This document shows positions 18,101 to 24,385 of a DNA stretch of 59,781 nucleotides, in pieces. Origin of the DNA: Clostridia bacterium (GTDB lineage Bacteria; Bacillota; Clostridia; Oscillospirales; Acutalibacteraceae); assembly GCA_017621885.1 (NCBI GenBank), contig JAGASD010000017.1, positions 1-59,781 of the forward strand, read 5' to 3'. The notes under the pieces were generated by a model. That model made no database searches. It saw nothing but the letters and a program-made list of their open reading frames with translations, and was not told the DNA's origin. Every line of letters begins with the position of its first letter. Position 1 is the first letter of the stretch. Made by a program: the position numbers and the translations under genes.

Positions 18101-18675
18101 CGGAGCGTTACAGCTTTATGCACGGTCAGGTCAGCGACGTTGAAAAATCAAAAGCCGAGCTTATTAAGCTTATAAACGAGCTTACAGATAAGATGGGCAT
18201 TCAGTTTAAAGAGCAGTTTGATAAAATCAATTTCAGCTTCGGTCAGACCTTCGCTGAGCTTTTCGGCGGCGGCAAGGCATCCCTTGTTCTTACCGATGAA
18301 AACGACGTTCTTGAATGTGATATTGATATCAAGGTACAGCCCCCGGGCAAAAACGTTCAGAATATTTCACTCCTTTCAGGCGGTGAAAAGGGACTTTCAG
18401 CAATTGCACTTCTTTTCTCCATTCTTAAAATCAATCCTTGTCCCTTCTGCATTTTTGATGAGGTTGAGGCAGCACTTGATGATGTTAACGTTGCGCGCTA
18501 TGCATCTTACGTTCGCCGTATGACGGATAACACACAGTTTATCCTCATCACTCACCGTCGCGGTACAATGGAAGAGGCAGATATGCTCTACGGTGTCACA
18601 ATGCAGGAGAAGGGTGTGTCCAAATTGCTGGAGTTGAAAACAGCAGAGATGGCAAGTAAGTTTGATTTGACTTAA
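15106..18675 (+). CDS. smc: Chromosome partition protein SMC
   Basis: SMC is the ATPase of the condensin-like complex (with ScpA and ScpB) that organises and segregates the chromosome. The 1189-residue protein has an N-terminal Walker A GPNGSGKSN (31-39), long coiled coils, a hinge around 505-665, and a C-terminal head with signature LLSGGEKG (near 1090) and Walker B FCIFDEVEAALDD (near 1113-1125). The signature reads EKGLSAIAL where EKALTALAL is usual, a minor change. GAAAGGTAGAAAG precedes the ATG. ftsY should follow directly, but here a 579-bp cassette intervenes. Confidence 0.97.
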   Translation: MYLKAIEMQGFKSFPDKTVLEFGKGITAVVGPNGSGKSNLSDAMRWVLGEQSTKNLRGSKMEDVIFSGTDSRRAVGFAEVTLRLDNSDMALNNPQKTVTVTRRYYRSGESEYKINGETARLRDIHELFMDTGLGRDGYSMISQGKVETLISGKSEDRRDMLEEAAGISHYRYRRADAMRRLNQAEENLLRLRDILTELESRVGPLKNQSEKAQKFLEYAGEKKNLEIGIWLYTIEKTKNDLRENEKKITITEAQYNEVCKVLDEITEKIDSAIADSQKITLAVDEIRRASSQLEEQAALLESQIAVQENTIEHNNETISRIEREKTEENDTDTEISSQIDAAQKAIDELTEIIRNKKLTLESFSTELEVLSDENSKSAQRSVELSGEVSALSVEIADNRVIVSTAASSIEEIENRIKTIDEAIESQQPVIDGVAKERDYASGELRKITERSTELNNALTGIQLLASKRLEKLEKLKEDENALRNEKHVKESRLNMLSDLEKNMEGYQGSVKAVMREVKRGTLRGIHAPVSQVISVKEKYSLAIETALGAQIQNIITENENDAKKAIGFLKESRSGRATFLPLTAIKGRALDEKGLDDCFGYINLASELVEYDSKYAEIIKSLLGRTVVADDLDAAIAIAKKFNYKFKIVTLDGQVVNAGGSMTGGAKLQNAGILSRGNELEKLKGECAELAQKLESLLKEVQAQQENCSAVTAELEGCKAEITALGEDKIRVEGVLALKEGNLKNLTDAREQAILEKTQLSQRIDGINQSVLGAKEKLTDLQAALEKAETELSALTGDRESLTEKREKLTADAAEINLEIATAQKEIEAKKDEITRLEGRSTSHKDKLSQLNSEIEEINLKNEEITKRIEVLHNEANALREQSAKSKEQIAEEIAKREQFEQETGKLRLLEREKLEEREKLGGEKARLAERRETMQKEFDDISNKLYDEYELTRSEAEALNIVVENVTESRKRLNELKGKIRALGNVNVSAIEEYKEVSERYSFMHGQVSDVEKSKAELIKLINELTDKMGIQFKEQFDKINFSFGQTFAELFGGGKASLVLTDENDVLECDIDIKVQPPGKNVQNISLLSGGEKGLSAIALLFSILKINPCPFCIFDEVEAALDDVNVARYASYVRRMTDNTQFILITHRRGTMEEADMLYGVTMQEKGVSKLLELKTAEMASKFDLT

Positions 18676-18682
18676 CATAAAT

Positions 18683-18714
18683 AATTAGGAATTAGGAGTT
18701 AGGAATTAGGATTT
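18683..18714 (+). repeat. Left inverted heptamer array of the four-helix-bundle cassette
   Basis: Four consecutive 7-bp units of the type ATTAGGA (one is GTTAGGA) directly after smc. The 32-bp stretch matches the reverse complement of 19230-19261 at 29 of 32 positions. Confidence 0.85.
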
Positions 18715-18793
18715 GTGGGGCGCAAAGCGCCGATTATAATTTCATTTTCAGTACTTTTAAAGTGAAAAATACTCCTAAATAGCGGAGGATTGC

Positions 18794-19150
18794 ATGGATG
18801 ATATAATTCAACCGAAAACTAAAAAATTTGCTCTTCGGATTATTAAACTTGCTGATTATTTAGTTCGTGAAAAACACGAAACTGTAATGTCAGGTCAAAT
18901 TTTGAGATGCGGAACAAGTATTGGTGCAAATGTTGTTGAAGCTGAGTGTGGCTTCAGCGAAAAGGATTTTTTGGCAAAAATGTATATTGCATATAAAGAG
19001 TCAGCTGAAACATTATATTGGTTGGATTTGTTATATGAGAGCGAATACATTACCAAAACTCAATATAGTTCACTTAAATCAGATTGTGATGAAATTAAAA
19101 TGATATTAGCTTCAATTACCAAAACGGTAAGAGATAAATTAAACAAATAA
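18794..19150 (+). CDS. Four-helix bundle protein (S23/IVS-encoded family)
   Basis: A 118-residue all-helical protein of the family first seen as proteins encoded by intervening sequences of 23S rRNA genes. The conserved centre is present: RCGTSIGANVVEAE, then SEKDFLAKM and ESAETLYWL. Relatives include the Avd accessory proteins of diversity-generating retroelements, but no reverse transcriptase or template repeat is nearby. Function is unknown; nucleic-acid binding through basic surfaces is the usual idea. AGCGGAGG precedes the ATG. The gene is bounded by inverted heptamer arrays and splits the smc-ftsY pair, which suggests acquisition as a mobile cassette. Confidence 0.88.
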   Translation: MDDIIQPKTKKFALRIIKLADYLVREKHETVMSGQILRCGTSIGANVVEAECGFSEKDFLAKMYIAYKESAETLYWLDLLYESEYITKTQYSSLKSDCDEIKMILASITKTVRDKLNK

Positions 19151-19229
19151 AAAAATACCGGAATTAGCTATAACAGGAAAATCGGTTGCGGTAAGAGAAC
19201 GTGTATAATAAGCCGACCGCAGGTCCCGA

Positions 19230-19261
19230 AATTCCTAATTCCTAATTCCTCATTCCTAATT
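19230..19261 (-). repeat. Right inverted heptamer array of the four-helix-bundle cassette
   Basis: Four 7-bp units of the type AATTCCT (one starts with C), the inverted partner of 18683-18714. It ends just before the ftsY ribosome binding site, so the cassette leaves ftsY translation intact. I see no clear target-site duplication. Confidence 0.85.
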
Positions 19262-19282
19262 TAGAAAAAGGAGTTTTTTCAC

Positions 19283-20572
19283 TTGGGTATTTTCAAAAAA
19301 ATAAACTTTGGATTAAGAAAAACAAGAAACAACGTTTCAGGCGCTATTGATAACGTGCTTGACAGCTATACTTCTATTGACCGGGAGCTTTTTGACGAGC
19401 TTGAGGAAGCGCTTGTTATGGGTGATGTTGGTGTTACAACCGCTTCGGAAATAACACTCAGACTTAATGACGTCGTTCGCAAAAAGAATATTAAAAATCC
19501 TGCTGATGTTAAAGCTGAAATTAAAGAAATTGTTGCTGAAATGCTTGAAGGCGGAGAGGATATGGGGCTTATTACCATTCCTTCCGTGATTCTTGTTATC
19601 GGTGTAAACGGTGTAGGTAAAACAACCACTATAGGTAAGCTTGCTGCCCGTTACAAGGCAGAGGGTAAAAGTGTTCTTCTTGCGGCTGCAGATACCTTCC
19701 GTGCGGCTGCTATTGATCAGCTTGACGTTTGGGCGGAGCGCGCAGGGGTTGATATTGTAAAGCATAAAGAGGGTGCTGACCCTGCGGCGGTAATTTTCGA
19801 TACTATTTCTGCTGCTAAGGCGCGCGGTACTGAAATCATCATTTGCGATACCGCGGGCAGACTCCATAACAAAAAGAATCTTATGGAAGAATTGGGTAAG
19901 ATTTACAGAGTTATCGACCGTGAATTGCCTTATTCTGACCGCGAGGTTTTGCTTGTGCTTGATGCAACAACCGGTCAGAATGCGGTTAATCAGGCTCGTG
20001 AGTTTGCAAAAATTGCAGAGATTACGGGCATTATTCTTACAAAGCTTGACGGTACAGCCCGTGGCGGTGTTGTGCTTTCAATAAAAAATGATTTGAAGGT
20101 CCCCGTTAAATTCATTGGTGTGGGCGAGGGTATAGACGATTTACAGCCCTTTAATCCCAAAGCCTTTGCCGAAGGTCTTTTTGAAGCTTTGCCTGAGGAT
20201 TTTGAGGAAGATGAAATTGACCTTTCAAAAATCAAGGAAGAAATACCGTCAACACCTTCAGAGAGCGAAGAGCTTGTTAAGGCTGTGGGCGAGGTGCTTC
20301 AGGCAATGGCTGAAATTCAGAGTGAAGAGGATGCTTCTGCTGAAGAAACCGCAGATGAAGCTGTTGCGGAAGAGGCTGTTGAAGAAAATGCGGTTGAAGA
20401 AGCTGTAACAGAAGAACCCGTAGAGGTTTCCGGAGAAACAGAAGAGAGTGCGGATGATACAGCTGAAGAAGCTGAAGCTGTTGAACCCGCTAAGGTTGAA
20501 GAAAAGGTTGAAGCTGTTAAAGAAGAACCTAAAAAGAAAAAAGGCTTCTTCGGGAGGTTGTTTGGCGGATGA
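19283..20572 (+). CDS. ftsY: Signal recognition particle receptor FtsY
   Basis: FtsY is the membrane-associated GTPase that receives ribosome-SRP complexes at the translocon. It starts at TTG 19283 after AAAAAGGAG. The N-terminal amphipathic peptide MGIFKKINFG is followed by a complete NG domain with GVNGVGKTTT (near 108), DTAGR (near 189) and TKLDGTARGG (near 252). Unusually, the protein continues for about 120 residues past the NG domain: a Glu/Ala/Val-rich acidic tract (about 320-410) and a final KKKKGFFGRLFGG. In E. coli the acidic domain and a similar KKRGFFSWLGFG peptide are at the N terminus. It overlaps the next gene by 4 nt. Confidence 0.96.
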   Translation: MGIFKKINFGLRKTRNNVSGAIDNVLDSYTSIDRELFDELEEALVMGDVGVTTASEITLRLNDVVRKKNIKNPADVKAEIKEIVAEMLEGGEDMGLITIPSVILVIGVNGVGKTTTIGKLAARYKAEGKSVLLAAADTFRAAAIDQLDVWAERAGVDIVKHKEGADPAAVIFDTISAAKARGTEIIICDTAGRLHNKKNLMEELGKIYRVIDRELPYSDREVLLVLDATTGQNAVNQAREFAKIAEITGIILTKLDGTARGGVVLSIKNDLKVPVKFIGVGEGIDDLQPFNPKAFAEGLFEALPEDFEEDEIDLSKIKEEIPSTPSESEELVKAVGEVLQAMAEIQSEEDASAEETADEAVAEEAVEENAVEEAVTEEPVEVSGETEESADDTAEEAEAVEPAKVEEKVEAVKEEPKKKKGFFGRLFGG

Positions 20573-21165
20573 GCAAGGAATTTTTAATTGCTACACACAA
20601 TATGAAAAAGCGGGATGAATTGTACCGCATACTTTCACCCTTAGGCATTGACGTTAAAACTGCAGATCAGCTTGGTATTGAAATTACCGACGTTGAAGAA
20701 ACGGGTGAAACATTCTATGAAAATGCACTTTTGAAGGCGCAAAGCGGCTGTGACGAAAGCGGTATGCCTTGTGTTGCAGATGACTCGGGTCTTGCGGTGG
20801 ATTATATTGCGGGTGCCCCCGGTGTTTATTCGGCACGTTTTTCAGGCGGACACGGTAATGATGAAGCCAACAACAAAAAGCTTCTTAAAATTCTTGCGGA
20901 CGTTCCCGTTGAAGAAAGAACGGCACGTTTCGTTTCTGTTGTTTGTTGCGTATTCCCTAACGGCGATGTGATTTCCGCCCGCGGTGAATGCGAAGGCTAT
21001 ATTGGTTTTGAGCCTAAGGGTGACGGCGGTTTTGGCTATGATCCTGTTTTTATGGTTGGCGATAAAAGCTTTGCTGAGCTCTCGCCTGAACAAAAGGATG
21101 CTCTCAGTCACAGGGGAAACGCCCTCAGACTTCTTGCAGAAAAGCTTACTGCGTATTTCGGGTAA
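20569..21165 (+). CDS. rdgB: XTP/dITP diphosphatase
   Basis: RdgB/HAM1 hydrolyses non-canonical purine nucleoside triphosphates (XTP, dITP) to monophosphates and keeps them out of DNA. At 198 residues it is full length, with the substrate-binding ATHNMKKRDEL at the N terminus, the DDSGLAVDYIAGAPGVYSAR core and FGYDPVF. It overlaps the ftsY stop (ATGA). Its own stop lies 20 nt inside the 3' end of the convergent lipoprotein gene, and its terminator is embedded in that gene. Confidence 0.94.
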   Translation: MSKEFLIATHNMKKRDELYRILSPLGIDVKTADQLGIEITDVEETGETFYENALLKAQSGCDESGMPCVADDSGLAVDYIAGAPGVYSARFSGGHGNDEANNKKLLKILADVPVEERTARFVSVVCCVFPNGDVISARGECEGYIGFEPKGDGGFGYDPVFMVGDKSFAELSPEQKDALSHRGNALRLLAEKLTAYFG

Positions 21166-21646
21166 CAGATATAACAGTACCTATAGCGGTGGTATCGAGC
21201 AACAGCTCGGTATCACCGCTTGTTGCTTTTTTAGTTTCATAAGAAATATTATTGATTGCATTTTCAAAATCAATGTTTTTTAAAAGCTCGTTTGTGATTT
21301 CAGAGCTTTCCGTATATGCTTCAATGCAGTTTTTTATAAAGTTCATTTCTTGTGTATTTTTTATACAACTATTGTCAAAAACAATATGTAGACAAGTAAA
21401 TTCGTTTTTTTCACCGCATTCAAACTGCAGCATAATCTCGCTGTCGGTGAATTTGAAAAAGCGGGTTAGAGTATTGTTTTTTTGGTCAAAAATATACCCT
21501 GATTCAGTCAGATTGTAATTTTCGGAATGTTCATTCATTCGCTGAGTGAAGCCGTGCAGATTATTACCCTGTGAGGATAATGAACATCCTGTAAAAAGAA
21601 GGATAATCAAAATGCAACACATTGCTGAAAAAATTGTTTTTCTCAA
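21146..21646 (-). CDS. Small lipoprotein of unknown function
   Basis: A 166-residue exported protein with a classic lipoprotein signal, MRKTIFSAMCCILIILLFTGC, in which Cys21 is the lipidated residue. The mature part is polar, with no domain I recognise. I start at TTG 21646 because GGGAGG lies 8 nt upstream; an ATG at 21682 would give an odd N-terminal extension. It is convergent with rdgB and overlaps it by 20 bp, and its last 25 or so codons contain the rdgB terminator hairpin. Confidence 0.78.
   Translation of the reverse strand: MRKTIFSAMCCILIILLFTGCSLSSQGNNLHGFTQRMNEHSENYNLTESGYIFDQKNNTLTRFFKFTDSEIMLQFECGEKNEFTCLHIVFDNSCIKNTQEMNFIKNCIEAYTESSEITNELLKNIDFENAINNISYETKKATSGDTELLLDTTAIGTVISVTRNTQ
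21185..21235 (+). terminator. rdgB terminator inside the convergent lipoprotein gene
   Basis: A 16-bp stem (21185-21200 with 21205-21220, two G-T wobbles, loop AACA) is followed by TGTTGC and a T-run. It lies wholly inside the coding region of the - strand lipoprotein gene. Confidence 0.75.
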
Positions 21647-21777
21647 AAAAAATACCTCCCAAAATTCACAAAATATTAACATTATTATTATCCGTAAAAT
21701 ATATAATTAAATTAGAAAAATTTAAATTGATATAATAGTATTATTATATGTCAGTTTTAACCTATAATTCCGAAGTG

Positions 21778-24354
21778 ATGTGTGTGAGAAAAATTTTAGT
21801 CAAAATTTTATCTGTGGCGCTTTGCCTTTTTGTTGCTTGCTCACCGCTTACTGTTGTTGCGGCGGCAGGTAACGGCGGAGCATACCCTGATGGTGTTACC
21901 GCCGAGGACGCCAAAAATGCAATTACCGGCACAGATAAGCTTCTTGCAAATATGCTTCCTGCTCTTACGGGTGGGAATCTGAGTCAATTGGCTTCGCCTA
22001 TGATATATAACAGTGATAATTTATCAGCTATTCTTTTGGGTATGTACCAATCTTTGGGTGAGAAAAGTGCTGACCTTGAAAAGATAGGCATAGATACCTC
22101 TGTTACGGGTGTTGCAAATGCACTTAAAGCTTATCCCAACGTAAGCAAAGCTCTTCTTAAATATGACTCATGGGACAAAGCTTCGCTTGATGGTGTTGAT
22201 TGGGGTGTTAAAGATAAAAACGGCTTTGCAAACGCTTTGAGCGCCTCTTTTTCACCCTTTAACGATGTTCTTTTTATGATTCTTTGTTCAGGCACGTATA
22301 AATTTGCAGGCTTCATTGAAATTCAGGGCGGTGACGGATATTCTGCAGCAATAGTGCCTATGCTCAATGCTTTTAAGTGTAAGGGAGTGCTTAATCAGGC
22401 ACAGTTTACGGCTGCTGCTGAAAAAGACCGTAGCACAATGGTTAAAAATATAATTCTACCGTTACTCAATCTTATTGAGCAAGCCTTCGTAACTCCTGCA
22501 GCAACCCTCAGTGATGCTCTTCCGTCTTTTGCGTATTTTACGCAAAGCGGTGAGCTGGAAAAATGTATGGATGCTCTCACTGAGCCTATACTTTCCAACA
22601 AGCTTGTTGAGGTTGCGGTATTGCTGAAATTATTTGACCCCGAAATGTTCAATTTTGATATTGAGGGTATGATGGGCGGTTTTATTAAGGATATGACGGG
22701 CGAGGGCGGACTCAGGCTTGCCCCCCTCGATATGAAAATGCTCTCGCAATGCGGAATAGCCGAAAACGGTAAATTTGTTTCAGATTGTCCCAGAGCGTAT
22801 GTTGTAATAATGCGATGGCTTGTTGATTCATTTAAGCTTAATTCTGCAGATTTACCAAAGCTTCTGGGGAATGAAGGCGTGAATACACTCCCGATTTCCG
22901 AAGATTTTCTTAAAGAGCTGTTGTCAAAGGAAACAGATGCGCTTGTGGGTACGCTTATTCTTCTGTTTAAGCCTGCCGAACCCGGTCAGGCAGAAGCAAT
23001 GGTGTATCCCTCAATAACAACTGCAACAGTTCAATATACCCCTAATCTGGGTGAAGAGGATTTTGAAAAAGTCCTTGATGAAATTGACCCTCTTCTGAAT
23101 GATTTTGTAAAAGAAGGCGGAAGCTTCCACAGTGTTGAAGCACTTTTAACATCTGCAATTTATTCAAATGCCAACGTAACCGCACTTGTTACGGGTATTT
23201 ACCCGTTGCTTGAAGAAAACGGTATGCTTGACCTTCTGAAAATTCTTGGTGTTGACGCATCCCCTAAGGGTGTTGCAAAGCTTCTTACCGAGAATAAATA
23301 TAAAAATGCGGCTTCTGTACTTTCAAAAGCAGAGTCATGGTCAAAGGTATCGCTTGATAATGTGGGATGGGGCTTTTATGACGGTTCCCGCAGAGGCTTT
23401 CAGAATGCAATCTGTGCTGTGTTCAGACCGCTTTATCCGCTTATGAGGGTGCTTCTTTCAGAGAATGATATTGTCATTATGGATACCATTACAATAAAGG
23501 GTGCAGACGGATATAACACGGCAATCATCCCTATTCTTGAGGCATTGGGCTGTGACGAAAAGGACATAAAGACTTACGATAAATACAAAAAGAGCTCAAA
23601 CACGGATGATGTTTTTGATAACATTCTTGAACCTGTTTTTGATTTGGTGGATGAAATTGCTGAAAAACCCGTTTATACTCTGACGGGAATTTTACCAAAC
23701 ATTGTTTATTTCGTTAACAGCGGTTCTCTTGATAAATGTATAAACAATCTCCTTCTTCCCGTTACGGCATTCAGCGAAAGGCTTTCGGGTGTGTATAATA
23801 TGGAGTTTGACACAACCTCCGTCACCAATAAGCTTGATTTGAACGTGCTTTTAAAGGATATGCTCAAGGGCACGGGGATGAATATTGCTGAGTTTGATAT
23901 AAACGGACTTTCATCAATAGGTACTGTTGAAAAAAGAGAAAGCAAAGGTACTCTAAACGGCAGTGCAGTGACATATTCTTACGTGAAGGCAGACCGCACG
24001 GGTGTTCTTATGACGCTTTTAAGAGTTCTTGCAAGGACTCTTAAAATGCCCGGTAACGAAAATCTTTTAATGGGCGCAATGGGTGAAAATGAGTCCTTTG
24101 CCGCATATTCAACCTCTCTGTCAGAGCAGTTTGCCGCAATGAATGAGGATGAGCTAATTGAATGGCTTTATAATTTGCTTTTCAAGGAGCGTGTTCAGGT
24201 TGAAATAAAGGTCGAGGAAGATTATAAACCCACAATAATATATAAGCCTGCAGAAAAGGATTACACACCGCTTTATTACGTTGGTGCGTATCTGGGAATA
24301 GCTTTGATTGTCGGTCTTATTATATTAGTGAACAGAAAACGATTGTACGGATAA
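21778..24354 (+). CDS. Large surface protein with tandem internal duplication
   Basis: About 858 residues: a signal peptide (VRKILVKILSVALCLF, ending near AAAG), two related domains of about 215 residues (roughly 70-285 and 453-668), and a C-terminal membrane helix followed by NRKRLYG. The copies share YNSDNLSAILLGMY / YSNANVTALVTGIY, WDKASLDGVDWGV / WSKVSLDNVGWGF, GGDGYSAAIVPMLNA / GADGYNTAIIPILEA and SGELEKCMDAL / SGSLDKCINNL. I do not recognise the family. The start is uncertain: TATAAT at 21731 makes ATG 21748 nearly leaderless, so I prefer ATG 21778; GTG 21784 is possible. It is 31 nt before an ABC transporter gene. Confidence 0.8.
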   Translation: MCVRKILVKILSVALCLFVACSPLTVVAAAGNGGAYPDGVTAEDAKNAITGTDKLLANMLPALTGGNLSQLASPMIYNSDNLSAILLGMYQSLGEKSADLEKIGIDTSVTGVANALKAYPNVSKALLKYDSWDKASLDGVDWGVKDKNGFANALSASFSPFNDVLFMILCSGTYKFAGFIEIQGGDGYSAAIVPMLNAFKCKGVLNQAQFTAAAEKDRSTMVKNIILPLLNLIEQAFVTPAATLSDALPSFAYFTQSGELEKCMDALTEPILSNKLVEVAVLLKLFDPEMFNFDIEGMMGGFIKDMTGEGGLRLAPLDMKMLSQCGIAENGKFVSDCPRAYVVIMRWLVDSFKLNSADLPKLLGNEGVNTLPISEDFLKELLSKETDALVGTLILLFKPAEPGQAEAMVYPSITTATVQYTPNLGEEDFEKVLDEIDPLLNDFVKEGGSFHSVEALLTSAIYSNANVTALVTGIYPLLEENGMLDLLKILGVDASPKGVAKLLTENKYKNAASVLSKAESWSKVSLDNVGWGFYDGSRRGFQNAICAVFRPLYPLMRVLLSENDIVIMDTITIKGADGYNTAIIPILEALGCDEKDIKTYDKYKKSSNTDDVFDNILEPVFDLVDEIAEKPVYTLTGILPNIVYFVNSGSLDKCINNLLLPVTAFSERLSGVYNMEFDTTSVTNKLDLNVLLKDMLKGTGMNIAEFDINGLSSIGTVEKRESKGTLNGSAVTYSYVKADRTGVLMTLLRVLARTLKMPGNENLLMGAMGENESFAAYSTSLSEQFAAMNEDELIEWLYNLLFKERVQVEIKVEEDYKPTIIYKPAEKDYTPLYYVGAYLGIALIVGLIILVNRKRLYG

Positions 24355-24385
24355 ATTGTTGTACAGATAAACAGAGCGTGATAAT

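Noticed and set aside
18794-19150. Avd component of a diversity-generating retroelement
   Set aside because: The protein family fits, but no reverse transcriptase, template repeat or variable repeat is present within the window.
15106-20572. Interruption of the smc-ftsY operon that would abolish ftsY expression
   Set aside because: The cassette has no strong terminator and ends before the AAAAAGGAG site of ftsY, so read-through and translation can continue.
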